Shown piece by piece: positions 33,276 through 41,437 of a DNA stretch of 64,000 nucleotides. The position numbers were made by a program, and so were the translations under genes. This DNA is from Rhizobium sp. BK316. Its GTDB lineage: Bacteria > Pseudomonadota > Alphaproteobacteria > Rhizobiales > Rhizobiaceae. The stretch's first letter is position 1; every line of letters begins with the position of its first letter. The notes below the pieces were generated by a model. That model did not search any database. It was given only the letters and a program-made list of their open reading frames with translations, and was not told where the DNA came from. The DNA is taken from contig NZ_JACHZR010000001.1 of NCBI RefSeq assembly GCF_014193695.1, forward strand, positions 99,309 to 163,308, written 5' to 3'.

Positions 33276-33839
33276 CTATTTCAGAAGCCCCAGATTGATC
33301 AGTTGCACGCGCCTGTTGTCGGCTGACTCGGGATGGCCGGGGTCGATTGGCCACTCTTCGCCGGCCCCCACGGAAAAGAGGCGATCCGGCGATACCGCGA
33401 AAGTGGTCGATAGCGCCTCGTTGATGGCGTCAGCGCGTTTCTGGCTAAGTTCGAGATTGTGCTTGGCGCTGCCGGTGGCACTCGAGTGCCCGACGATGAG
33501 AAACTTGTAGCGGAACAGATCGGGATGGTGGAGCGCATCGGCGATCAGCCCGACCGTGCGGTAGGATTTGGGCTCGATCGCTGTCGAGTTGTTCTCGAAA
33601 TCGATCTCAACGATCAATTGGGAGAGTTCCGACAGCTTGCTCCAATTGGGAAGCGCCGCGACACCCTTGCCGACGTTGGCGCCGGCTTCTTCGACGAGAA
33701 GGGCGACATCAACAGCAGGCGCTGCCGACCTCACCTGGGCAAGCGTGCTTATGATCTGACGGTTGTCGAGCTGTTGGGCAAATGCGACGCTGGTAGCCAT
33801 AACCAAGCACATTGCCGCCGCTATACGTTGAACGATCAT
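33276..33839 (-). CDS. OmpA-family C-terminal domain protein
   Basis: A 187-residue exported protein. Start chosen at MIVQRIAAAMCLVMA, which gives a signal peptide with an AFAQ site near residue 22. The OmpA-like peptidoglycan-binding domain covers about residues 85-185: IDFENNSTAIEPKSY, the LIVGHSSATGSAKHNLELSQKRADAINEAL segment in outline, and the terminal NRRVQLINLG, with conserved Asp/Arg residues for diaminopimelate binding. It has no lipobox, so it is a periplasmic cell-wall-binding protein. Confidence 0.88.
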   Translation of the reverse strand: MIVQRIAAAMCLVMATSVAFAQQLDNRQIISTLAQVRSAAPAVDVALLVEEAGANVGKGVAALPNWSKLSELSQLIVEIDFENNSTAIEPKSYRTVGLIADALHHPDLFRYKFLIVGHSSATGSAKHNLELSQKRADAINEALSTTFAVSPDRLFSVGAGEEWPIDPGHPESADNRRVQLINLGLLK

Positions 33840-33865
33840 TGTGTTGTCCCTGTCTTTGATCACTG

Positions 33866-34291
33866 TTAACGCCAGCCAGCGTCGGTGATTGCCTGGTTGC
33901 ATTCCCTGTTGTCGACGCGTTTCGTCTCTATCAGGCAAGACAGGACATAGCCGTCGCCTTTGACGCTATTGCAGTACTGGGAGATGTCATGCCGGCAGAC
34001 CTTGAACACCGACGCCTGGGCGGCTTGGCGTTGAGCGATCGAGGTCAACACGCTGCCAAGCGTGGACGTGCAGGTCGGCGAGACCTTCGAAGAGTTTTTC
34101 TCGAGGCAGGCCTGAATGCGGCCATTTCCTAGATTTTCGCCGCCGCAGAACTTCTTGATGTCGGAGCCACATTCCTCGGCGAGCGTCGTTACAGCGTCGG
34201 CGTAGCTGATCGTGTCGGCCCGTGCGATCGCAGTCAAGGAAAGGAAAACAGCAAGGGCCGCTCCCGCTCGCATGCAAAATCTTTTCATCAT
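33866..34291 (-). CDS. Cys-rich repeat exported protein
   Basis: A 141-residue protein with a signal peptide (MMKRFCMRAGAALAVFLSL in outline, ARA cleavage near residue 25). The mature part has two repeats of the cysteine-rich repeat type also found in eukaryotic Golgi apparatus protein 1: CGSDIKKFCGG with LGNGRIQACLEKN, and CRHDISQYCNSV with GDGYVLSCLIET. Eight or so cysteines would form disulfides in the periplasm. AGGAGA lies about 10 bases upstream of the ATG pair; the frame is open farther but without a signal. Function unknown. Confidence 0.82.
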   Translation of the reverse strand: MMKRFCMRAGAALAVFLSLTAIARADTISYADAVTTLAEECGSDIKKFCGGENLGNGRIQACLEKNSSKVSPTCTSTLGSVLTSIAQRQAAQASVFKVCRHDISQYCNSVKGDGYVLSCLIETKRVDNRECNQAITDAGWR

Positions 34292-34337
34292 ACCGTTGAC
34301 TCTCCTGTAGCGTAATCTGAAAGGTGATTTCCTCGGA

Positions 34338-34604
34338 TTAGTTTTGCCTTGAGAAGGGTTCATTCCCGACCCTCTCCAGCTCCCGCTCGATGTCGAGCCG
34401 CATGCTGTCTATGAGTTCCTGATACTCGGCGATCCGCTCTTGCCGATCAGAAGATGTGGAGCGCTCCCATCGGTCCCTCTCCTCGTTGGCGATGGCGAAA
34501 TCGGTACAGAGGTCGCGGAAAGCCTCGCTTTGGGCGGCGAGTTTCTCGACTCTCTTATCGCTCGTGTTGAAGTAGCTCGTTACGAATTCAACACCGTTTC
34601 CCAT
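34338..34604 (-). CDS. Small hypothetical protein, charged and helical
   Basis: An 88-residue protein with no signal or membrane segment. It is rich in Glu, Arg and Asp with likely coiled-coil helices (RVEKLAAQSEAFRDLCTDFA; ERIAEYQELIDSMRLDIERE). The family is not recognised. It is the first gene of the minus-strand group and faces the divergent regulator-like gene at 34923 across a 318-base gap. Confidence 0.6.
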   Translation of the reverse strand: MGNGVEFVTSYFNTSDKRVEKLAAQSEAFRDLCTDFAIANEERDRWERSTSSDRQERIAEYQELIDSMRLDIERELERVGNEPFSRQN

Positions 34605-34922
34605 CCGGTCTATCCGTTCATGTAGGCCTGAGTTTCAGGAAAACCCTCGGCGCTGCTTTTCCGTCAGATCGTGAGCGCTGGCCGAAAAAGCGCAAGGTAT
34701 GTAACTGTAACCTACGGGGATACGTCTCGTTTCACTCGCGCTGGAAGTGATTTTATGATTGCTGACAAGGACCGGAATCTCGGCCCTTGGAACCTTGGTG
34801 GACAGTGCAATAAATACGTGCAGATAAACTTCGATTGCGATTAACTTATCGGATAGGTTACATTAGGTGATCGAAAGGTAAATCGGTGGCAGCATCCCTC
34901 AAGGGTGGGTGAGGAGCAGGCC
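34605..34922. promoter_or_regulatory. Divergent intergenic region with TGTAACCTA inverted pair
   Basis: No gene is seen in these 318 bases. TGTAACCTA (34706-34714) and its exact complement TAGGTTACA (34854-34862) lie 148 bases apart in an otherwise AT-rich stretch (34740-34870) that probably holds promoters for both sides. The matched pair suggests two sites for one dimeric regulator. Confidence 0.35.
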
Positions 34923-36692
34923 GTGCATGAAGAATTACCATCGCAGGGCAAGGTCGTGACGCCGCATCCGGAGCTGAGCGCCGAGGACATTCGCGCCCAG
35001 CTGAAGCGCATTGTCACCAGCTCCGAATTTCCCAGCGGAGGTCGCGGCGCAGCCTTTCTGACGTATGTCGTCGAGGAAACGCTTGCTGGTCGGGCCGACC
35101 GCATCAAGGGCTATTCGATCGCGATCTCGGTATTCAAGCGAAACGAAAGCTTCACCCAAGAGGACCCTGTCGTCCGCATCGAGGCGGGGCGACTGCGCCG
35201 GGTCCTCGAGCGCTACTATCTCGTTGCCGGCTCTGAGGACCCAATCCGCATCGATATTCCAAAAGGCGGTTATGTCCCGACAATAGCTTGGAACCGCCCG
35301 TCTCCTGACGCGCGGGTAGCCGAGACAGTGGAGTTCAGTCCCACGGAAAGGCCGAAGGGCGTTATCAGCCAGCGGTCATTTTCACTTGTGGCGAGTGCAG
35401 TTGTCGCCCTGCTGACTATTCTTTGGTGGCTTCATGTTCCGCTCTTCACATCCGACAGGGAGTCGGATGCCACGGAGCCCGCTCTTGTTGTTGAGCCGTT
35501 TTCCAACCTCGGAGATAGCGAGATTGCGGAGAGATACGCGAGGGGGTTGACCGAGGAACTGCTCACGGCCTTGCCTCGCTTCAAGGAGATCAAGGTTATC
35601 GGCCAAGGTACGTCAAAGGTCGTCGGGACGGGAATGGACGCGCGCTTCATGGTCGGGGGCGGTGTGCGTATCTCCGAAAATCTGGTGAGGATCACGGCAC
35701 GGCTGCTCGATACACGGACAGGGGAAATCCTCTGGTCCCAGATTTATGAAGACGACATCTCGACGCGGGACCTGTTCGCGACGCAATCCGACGTCGCCGG
35801 CAAAATCGCAGCTTCCGTAGCGCAACCATACGGCATCATCGCGCGCGCAGGCGCCGCTGAACCACCGTCCGACGATCTCGGCGCTCAGGCCTGTATGTCG
35901 GGCTTTTACACCTATCGCGCCGAGTTGAGCGCAGAGCGGCATGCGCAGGTCCGTGATTGCCTTGAAAAAGCCGTCACTCGACAACCCCATTTCCCGACTG
36001 CTTGGGCGATGCTCTCCTTGATTTATCTGGACGAGGGCCGCTTCAAATTCAACACAAGGAGTGGTCCGACTACTCCGACCGAGCGTAGCCTTGAAGCCGC
36101 GCGTCGTGCGGTACGGCAGGACGTCAACAATACCCGCGGCCAGCAGGCGCTGATGACCGCCTTGTTCTTCAGCAACCAGGTTGCCGAAGCCCTCAAGGTC
36201 GGCGAGCAGGCATTGAAGATCAACCCTAACGACACCGAACTTCTGGGTGAGTTCGGAACCCGCGTTGCTATGAGCGGGCAATGGCGGCGGGGAGCCGATT
36301 TGCTGGATCGGGCAATGGCGCTCAATCCAGCTGCGGGCGGTTACTACCACGGCATGCGCGCGCTGGCGGCGTACATGCTGTATGAGGACGACCTGGCGCT
36401 GGCCGAAATCAGAAAGGCGGACTTGCAGAAATTTCCGCTCTATCACGCCGTCGCCGCAGTCATCTATATCAATGCCGGATTGACGGACGATGCCCGCAGA
36501 GAGGCCGAGCTGTTCAACAGGTTACGACCGGACTTCATTCCGAACATTGTTGCAGAACTAAAATCGCGCAACTATCAGCCCGCCGATCGTGCTCGATTGA
36601 TTGCGGATATCCGCAAGGCGGGGTTGCCGGCGCTGGATGAGTTGGTGTCGACAACGCTGCCGGTCGCCCCTGCCGCCCCTCTTCAGCCTTGA
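34923..36692 (+). CDS. TolB-like/TPR protein with adenylate-cyclase-type N-terminal domain
   Basis: A 589-residue protein from the GTG chosen by GAGGAG six bases upstream (an earlier in-frame GTG is at 34905). Residues about 20-115 match the small N-terminal domain common in rhizobial class III adenylate cyclases and CadC-like proteins (the RIKGYSIAISVFKR and EDPVVRIEAGRLRRVLERYY segments). One membrane helix follows (about 155-175), then a TolB-like domain (LVVEPFSNLGDSEIAERYARG onward, RLLDTRTGEILWSQIYEDD) and TPR-type helices to the end. No cyclase domain is present. It may be a membrane-bound regulator of the divergent exported-protein genes. Confidence 0.85.
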   Translation: MHEELPSQGKVVTPHPELSAEDIRAQLKRIVTSSEFPSGGRGAAFLTYVVEETLAGRADRIKGYSIAISVFKRNESFTQEDPVVRIEAGRLRRVLERYYLVAGSEDPIRIDIPKGGYVPTIAWNRPSPDARVAETVEFSPTERPKGVISQRSFSLVASAVVALLTILWWLHVPLFTSDRESDATEPALVVEPFSNLGDSEIAERYARGLTEELLTALPRFKEIKVIGQGTSKVVGTGMDARFMVGGGVRISENLVRITARLLDTRTGEILWSQIYEDDISTRDLFATQSDVAGKIAASVAQPYGIIARAGAAEPPSDDLGAQACMSGFYTYRAELSAERHAQVRDCLEKAVTRQPHFPTAWAMLSLIYLDEGRFKFNTRSGPTTPTERSLEAARRAVRQDVNNTRGQQALMTALFFSNQVAEALKVGEQALKINPNDTELLGEFGTRVAMSGQWRRGADLLDRAMALNPAAGGYYHGMRALAAYMLYEDDLALAEIRKADLQKFPLYHAVAAVIYINAGLTDDARREAELFNRLRPDFIPNIVAELKSRNYQPADRARLIADIRKAGLPALDELVSTTLPVAPAAPLQP

Positions 36693-36856
36693 TAGATCAT
36701 GTGGTGCGTTGGCAACAGCACGTAGCTGCGGGGCACAGAGCATACCCGATGTTACACGACGAAAACATGATGCAGCATGTATCTGTCATTGGGCGAACAT
36801 TCGAATGAGGGCGATCAGTGGGCAGTCAAAGTAGCGTTGGGCGGGTGTTTGTCCCG

Positions 36857-38125
36857 ATGAGTTGGCTTCGTTGGGCTGCTCTGCTTGCGGTCCTTTCCAT
36901 GCTACCAGCCTGCGGTGGTCACCCCAAGGATGTGCTTAGCCCGGTGGCGGACACGGCGCCGCAGTCGCCGAAAGTGGACATGCTGATCGCAACAACCCGC
37001 AGCCGTTCGACCGTGCCCGGTGAGATGTTCAACGGAGAACGTGCGCTTGCCCCCGCATTCGCGGACATGACGATCTCGATTCCGCCCAGCACCGTTCGGA
37101 AGGCCGGACAGGTCGCCTGGCCCAAGAGATTGCCGCCCAATCCAGCCACCGATTTCGCGACGATCAAGGCCGACGACCTGAGCGTCGATCAAGCGAGGAA
37201 ATGGCTGAACGCGAACGTCACGAAGACCCCGGACGGCAGTGTCCTCGTGTTCATTCACGGCTTCAACAATCGGTTCGAGGATGCGGTCTACCGCTTCGCT
37301 CAGATCGTTCATGATTCCGGCGTCCACAGCGCGCCGATCCTGGTAACGTGGCCATCCCGCGGCAGTCTGCTTTCGTACGGCTACGATCGCGAGAGCACCA
37401 ACTATACGCGCAACGCACTGGAGACGTTGTTCCAATATCTGGCCAAAGATCCCCAAGTGAAGGACGTGTCGATCCTCGCCCACTCGATGGGCAACTGGCT
37501 TGCGCTGGAATCCCTGCGCCAAATGGCCATCCGGAACGGCCGTCTGCCGAAAAAATTCAAGAACGTGATGCTCGCGGCACCCGACGTCGACGTCGACGTC
37601 TTCCGCCAGCAGATCGCCGACATGGGCAACCAGCACCCGCAGTTCACGCTGTTTGTTTCGCGCGACGACAGAGCGCTGGCGGTTTCCCGTCGGGTCTGGG
37701 GAGATGTTTCCAGGCTGGGGGCTATCGACCCGGAGGCGGCTCCCTACAAGAAAGAGCTGGAGGACAACGACATTGCGGTCATCGATCTTACCAAGATCAA
37801 ATCCGGTGACAGCATGAACCACGGGAAGTTTGCGGAATCGCCGCAGATCGTTCAGCTGATCGGCAAACGCATTTCCGAGGGCCAGACGTTGACGGACAGC
37901 CGGGTTGGGCTCGGCGATCAAATACTTGTCGCGACAACGGGGGCGGCCACGGCAGCCGGAAATGTCGCTGGCCTTGTTCTTGCAGCGCCCGTCGCCGTTG
38001 TCGATCAGGATACTCGCGACAACTACGCCGGCCATCTTGGAGGCCTGTCAGGCCCCACTAAGGCGGGGTCCGCTGTTTCGGCGATGTGCGGCCAAGCCAC
38101 ACCAGCGCCGAACTGCGGGCGTTAG
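36857..38125 (+). CDS. DUF900 alpha/beta hydrolase lipoprotein
   Basis: A 422-residue alpha/beta hydrolase of the DUF900 group. The chosen start MSWLRWAALLAVLSMLPACGG makes a lipoprotein signal with lipobox LPAC; an in-frame GTG lies 13 codons earlier (36818). Motifs: VFIHGFNNRFEDAVYR (oxyanion region), VTWPSRGSLLSYGYDRES, and the nucleophile in AHSMGN near residue 215. A long C-terminal region with an Ala-rich hydrophobic stretch (GAATAAGNVAGLVLAAPVAVV) could be a second membrane contact. It is anchored in the envelope; substrate unknown. Confidence 0.88.
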   Translation: MSWLRWAALLAVLSMLPACGGHPKDVLSPVADTAPQSPKVDMLIATTRSRSTVPGEMFNGERALAPAFADMTISIPPSTVRKAGQVAWPKRLPPNPATDFATIKADDLSVDQARKWLNANVTKTPDGSVLVFIHGFNNRFEDAVYRFAQIVHDSGVHSAPILVTWPSRGSLLSYGYDRESTNYTRNALETLFQYLAKDPQVKDVSILAHSMGNWLALESLRQMAIRNGRLPKKFKNVMLAAPDVDVDVFRQQIADMGNQHPQFTLFVSRDDRALAVSRRVWGDVSRLGAIDPEAAPYKKELEDNDIAVIDLTKIKSGDSMNHGKFAESPQIVQLIGKRISEGQTLTDSRVGLGDQILVATTGAATAAGNVAGLVLAAPVAVVDQDTRDNYAGHLGGLSGPTKAGSAVSAMCGQATPAPNCGR

Positions 38126-38365
38126 ATGGAGCGATCGACGAAGCCACACCACGAGGTATCCTCGCCGACAACGTCAGTCTCAAGTCGGTTACATTCACCG
38201 CGATGCTTGGCGCTGCCTACACAGTTTATGAAGATCGGCAGACTCGCTTCGACGTCCTCGCCGGGGCTCGCTGAACGGCGGACTAATCGGAGGCCTGTCC
38301 CGTTCAGACGAAGGCAACTGGGTAGACGGCTTCGCCGGGGTAAAGGGCCGTTACTCGTTCACCGA
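38126..38365 (+). pseudogene. Outer-membrane beta-barrel protein remnant, frameshifted
   Basis: Two frames carry pieces of one barrel protein. In the first, ADNVSLKSVTFTAMLGAAYTVYED and RFDVLAGAR end at a TGA (38272-38274). The next frame continues NGGLIGGLSRSDEGNWVDGFAG and VKGRYSFTDTVF from about 38271. The pattern DVLAGAR, then NWVD, G(V)KGRY is typical of rhizobial OmpA-type barrels. The N-terminus with the signal peptide is absent. It is a decayed fragment, not a functional gene. Confidence 0.6.
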
Positions 38366-38471
38366 TACCGTCTTTTGTCTGCTTCGAGAGGATGCGCCTG
38401 CCCTTATCGTGGCAATTCTTCATGAACGCATGGATCTCATGACGCGTTTGGCTGGTCGTCTGAACGAATGA
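38366..38471 (+). pseudogene. ParE/RelE-type toxin C-terminal remnant
   Basis: In the same frame as the second half of the barrel remnant the sequence becomes FCLLREDAPALIVAILHERM, then DLMTRLAGRLNE and a stop at 38469-38471. The strand VAILHERMDLxxRL is characteristic of the C-terminus of ParE-family toxins. The rest of the toxin and any ParD antitoxin are missing. A deletion fused the two dead genes. Confidence 0.6.
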
Positions 38472-38596
38472 TTTTTTGGGCGAAGGCGAGATTGCCTGAG
38501 CGTAAGGTCAATAAATCGTTCTTGTCGAGTGGTCAAAAGGGGGGTTGCCAGTTCTGAGATCCCTTCAAAAGCGAAAAAGTGTGACCCGCCACAATC

Positions 38597-38643
38597 ATTG
38601 AGATGCAGAGATTGAGATGCAGGTCCCGCCGGATCTGCATCTC
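38597..38643 (-). terminator. Terminator of the yceI-like gene with a tandem repeat
   Basis: GAGATGCAG (38614-38622) pairs perfectly with CTGCATCTC (38635-38643) just past the YceI stop on the minus strand. The 5' arm belongs to a duplicated 14-base unit, ATTGAGATGCAG at 38597-38608 and again at 38611-38622, so two alternative hairpins are possible. Confidence 0.5.
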
Positions 38644-38652
38644 ATTTCGTTT

Positions 38653-39264
38653 CTACTGGAATGAGTAATCAGCGGGCACCATCTGCGTTTCTATGGCGAA
38701 GGTGACGACGTCACCAAGTTCGGGTATTGCGAAATCCATTCCCCATTGGCTGCGGCGGATCCTGCCGGTCGCCGAGAAGCCGATCTTCGGGACGCCCATC
38801 ATCGGGTGCTCGGCCATCGAGCCGTTGAACGTGACGTCGAGCGTTGCAGGGTGCGTCTCACCGCGGAAGGAGAGGAGGCCTTCGATGGTGCCGGTCTTCT
38901 TGCCCGTCACGTGGATCCTCTTGGAAACGAAGGTGATCGGCTTGGCTGCCAGGAAGGTCTCCCCGCTGCCGATTTCCGCATCGAAGTCGACCTTTTCCGG
39001 CCAGGGATAGTCGGTGCGGACCGAAAGCGGATCGATCGTAACGGAGAGCGTGGAGGTTTCCGGCTTTTCCGGCTTCCAGTCGAGCCGCGCATCGACTTTG
39101 GTGAAGCGCGCGGTGTAGTGCGACAAGCCGGAGTGGTTGAAGGACCAGCTGAAGCTCGAATGCGACGGGTCGGTCTTATAGGCCCCGCCCGGCGCCGGAT
39201 CGGAGGCAAGGGCGGGGATCGTGCTCAAGGCAAGAGCAAGGACGAATGCAGTTACACGAAGCAT
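38653..39264 (-). CDS. YceI family periplasmic protein
   Basis: A 203-residue YceI/lipocalin-like protein with a signal peptide (MLRVTAFVLALALSTIPALA, cleavage near residue 20). The mature start YKTDPSHSSFSWSFNHSGLS, the VDARLDWKPE strand and SFRGETHPATLDVTFNG are typical of the family, which binds isoprenoid-type lipids in the periplasm. The single-gene unit lies 40 bases downstream of the N-acetyltransferase gene on the same strand; the two may be cotranscribed. Confidence 0.92.
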   Translation of the reverse strand: MLRVTAFVLALALSTIPALASDPAPGGAYKTDPSHSSFSWSFNHSGLSHYTARFTKVDARLDWKPEKPETSTLSVTIDPLSVRTDYPWPEKVDFDAEIGSGETFLAAKPITFVSKRIHVTGKKTGTIEGLLSFRGETHPATLDVTFNGSMAEHPMMGVPKIGFSATGRIRRSQWGMDFAIPELGDVVTFAIETQMVPADYSFQ

Positions 39265-39304
39265 GGATGTTTCCTTGGATATGGAATGTTGCGGGGGTAT
39301 CGGC

Positions 39305-40150
39305 TCAGGCCGCCTTGTCGCGGCTGATGGCTCTGAGGCGTTCCCAGACGCGGCCGGGTTGTGGAATGTCGAGGTAGAATACGGTCTCGAACGTGTCGCA
39401 GAGATGATCGGCGCTCGTGATGCGCTGCTCGCTGAGGCTGTTTGCCGTCACCCGGCGCAGACAGTCGTTCTGAAGGGCTACATAGCCGTCCGCCGTGTGC
39501 CGCAGGACCGCGAGCGCATTTGTGAACGGGGAGCCGGGATCCTGCATCAGCCAGCCATGCGTTGCGGTCATCGCAGCCTCGTCGCTATGGTCGGGCTGGA
39601 AGTCGAAGCTTTTCGCGATGCCGCGCACGTGGTTGTTGAAGCGCAGCCAGCGGCCGTCCGCCGGCATGATCGAAAAGTCGAAGCCGCGCTGGCTGATCGG
39701 CCCGGCGGAAATCGGCACCGGCTCGACGATGGCGTCCGCCACGCCGACTTCGGCGAGATAGGGACGGTCGAGGTCGACACGCAGCGTCAGGTGATTGCCG
39801 ACGGCGATGTCGCCGAGTTTTTCCCGCTCGACGCCGCCGCAAAGACGGGTCACACGGAAGCCCAGTGCTGCAAGCGCTGCGCCGAAGAGGCCGTTCATCT
39901 CGTAGCACCAGCCGCCGCGCCGCCCCTCGACCATCTTGGTGAAGGCCGCGGCCGGGGTGATCGCGGAGGGCCATCCCATGAAGGCGTCCAGCGCCTCCCA
40001 TGTAAAGCTCATGAGATGGGCGCGGTGCAGCTGCGACAGGCTGCGGATGTCGAGACGCGACGGCCGCTCGACCCCGATCCGGGCCAGATAGGCATCAAGT
40101 TGCGTCGCTGTCAGGGTCATTCCGTTTTCGTGCGAAGGTACATATGTCAT
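39305..40150 (-). CDS. nat: Arylamine N-acetyltransferase
   Basis: A 281-residue NAT enzyme that transfers acetyl from acetyl-CoA to arylamines or hydrazines. The catalytic triad is visible: C82 in RRGGWCYE, H120 in GNHLTLRVD and probably D139 in VGVAD. The start is fixed by AAGGAG eight bases before the ATG at 40150. Length matches the family (about 275-290). It is preceded on the same strand by a cupin gene. In soil bacteria NATs detoxify aromatic amines; some are dedicated to antibiotic synthesis, for which there is no sign here. Confidence 0.92.
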   Translation of the reverse strand: MTYVPSHENGMTLTATQLDAYLARIGVERPSRLDIRSLSQLHRAHLMSFTWEALDAFMGWPSAITPAAAFTKMVEGRRGGWCYEMNGLFGAALAALGFRVTRLCGGVEREKLGDIAVGNHLTLRVDLDRPYLAEVGVADAIVEPVPISAGPISQRGFDFSIMPADGRWLRFNNHVRGIAKSFDFQPDHSDEAAMTATHGWLMQDPGSPFTNALAVLRHTADGYVALQNDCLRRVTANSLSEQRITSADHLCDTFETVFYLDIPQPGRVWERLRAISRDKAA

Positions 40151-40208
40151 CCTTCGGTCTCCTTTCGATGGACCGTTGTTCAGGTTCTGATGGTGTGTTT
40201 GGGGTGGT

Positions 40209-40670
40209 TCAGGCGACCTCGCGGTCGTCCTCTTGCGGGAAGGTCAAACCGAAATCCCTGGCGACCGAAGCGATCTGTTCGGGCGTTTCGGGCTTGCAGA
40301 GTTCGATGATCGGAAAAAAGCTTTCGAACCCGCCCGGCGTGACGACGACCATGAGGCGGCCCTCGGTCTTCCCGACATTGCGGAAGCGGTGCGGCACACC
40401 GCGCGGCAGAGCGATGCAGCCGCCTTCCGTCAGTTCGACATAGTCGCCGGCGCACCAGAAGCCGAAGCGGCCGGCAAGGACGCGGAAGAACTCGTCCTCG
40501 CGCTCGTGCGTATGCAGTAGTGGGCCTTCCCCGGCCAGCACGAAGGCCTCGAACATGCCGAACGAACCGCCAGTATTGGCCGCCATCATGCGGATGACAT
40601 GTTTACCGAACGCCATCGCTGGCGTTCCATGCCCCGGCGGCGAAACCGCCGCATAGGTGAACTTTTTCAT
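40209..40670 (-). CDS. Cupin domain protein
   Basis: A 153-residue single-cupin protein. Cupin motif 1 is LLHTHEREDEFFRVLAGRFGF near residues 50-70 (two His and a Glu as metal ligands), and motif 2 is the PRGVPHRFRNVG segment near 95-106. The start is chosen at MKKFTYAAVS because GGAGAGTAAG stands directly before it; the open frame extends about 94 codons farther without a site. It may be a small dioxygenase or isomerase; substrate unknown. It is followed by the N-acetyltransferase gene 58 bases on. Confidence 0.88.
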   Translation of the reverse strand: MKKFTYAAVSPPGHGTPAMAFGKHVIRMMAANTGGSFGMFEAFVLAGEGPLLHTHEREDEFFRVLAGRFGFWCAGDYVELTEGGCIALPRGVPHRFRNVGKTEGRLMVVVTPGGFESFFPIIELCKPETPEQIASVARDFGLTFPQEDDREVA

Positions 40671-40951
40671 CTTACTCTCCAGGTTCGGGCTGCATCGATC
40701 GTTGATGCTTTCATTCTTGTGGCGGGACGCAGAAATCCCTGCCGCGCTCCGGCATGCGGGCGGGGCCGATGTCTGTCGCCCGGTGGCACAAGGCCGCCGA
40801 AGACGGGCAGATGATGATTTTGAGGCCGTCCAGCCGGTACCGCGCTTCAATAGCGCACTGTGAAAACCGGCGTTCCTAAATGAATGTGCAAGCCGTGCCG
40901 AATATCCTAAAAGTTTGCTAAGAAGACCAGGGATAGGCAAAGGGGACAGCA

Positions 40952-41437
40952 ATGCAGGTCGACGACAAGCTGCTCGATTTTTTCAATCGGCCGCTGATGT
41001 GCATCATCGCCGTGGCTGACGAGACCGGCCGTCCTTCGGCAGGACGCGGCGTCGGCTTCCATCTGCTGGAAGACCGCGAGACAATCGACGTCATCTTTTC
41101 CGCCTGGCAGTGGCCACGGCTCGAATCCTGTATCCGGCAGACCGGGCGGGTCGCCGCCACCTTCGTCAGCCCGTCGGATTACATCAGTTTTCAGCTGAAA
41201 GGGTCCGCCGGGATGCGAGAGACGGAAACACCCGACCTCGATCGCTCCGACCGTTTTATGACCGCGGCGACGGACGAGCTCGAATCCCTCGGCGTGCCGC
41301 GACGCCTTATCGCGCCTTGGCTGACGGCGCGCCAAGCGCGGGTCGCCCGGCTGGTGATCAGTGAAATCTATATCCAGACGCCCGGCCCGCTCGCCGGCAT
41401 GCTGGCAGGCACCCAGGTTGGCACGAGGTCTCAATGA
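40952..41437 (+). CDS. Pyridoxamine 5'-phosphate oxidase-fold flavoprotein
   Basis: A 161-residue protein of the FMN-binding split-barrel/PNPOx-like superfamily. The N-terminal barrel (LMCIIAVADETGRPSAGRGVGF, then IDVIFSAWQWPRLESCIRQTGRVAATFVSP) holds flavin or F420/heme-type ligands in relatives. It overlaps the next gene by four bases (ATGA) and is the first of a two-gene unit, so the two proteins probably act together. It lacks any export signal. The exact ligand and reaction are not deducible. Confidence 0.8.
   Translation: MQVDDKLLDFFNRPLMCIIAVADETGRPSAGRGVGFHLLEDRETIDVIFSAWQWPRLESCIRQTGRVAATFVSPSDYISFQLKGSAGMRETETPDLDRSDRFMTAATDELESLGVPRRLIAPWLTARQARVARLVISEIYIQTPGPLAGMLAGTQVGTRSQ

Noticed and set aside
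36902..38035. 377-codon minus-strand frame
   Set aside because: Antisense to the DUF900 hydrolase, which has a lipobox and catalytic motifs.
39221..40309. 362-codon plus-strand frame
   Set aside because: Opposite the N-acetyltransferase, which has the intact Cys-His-Asp triad.
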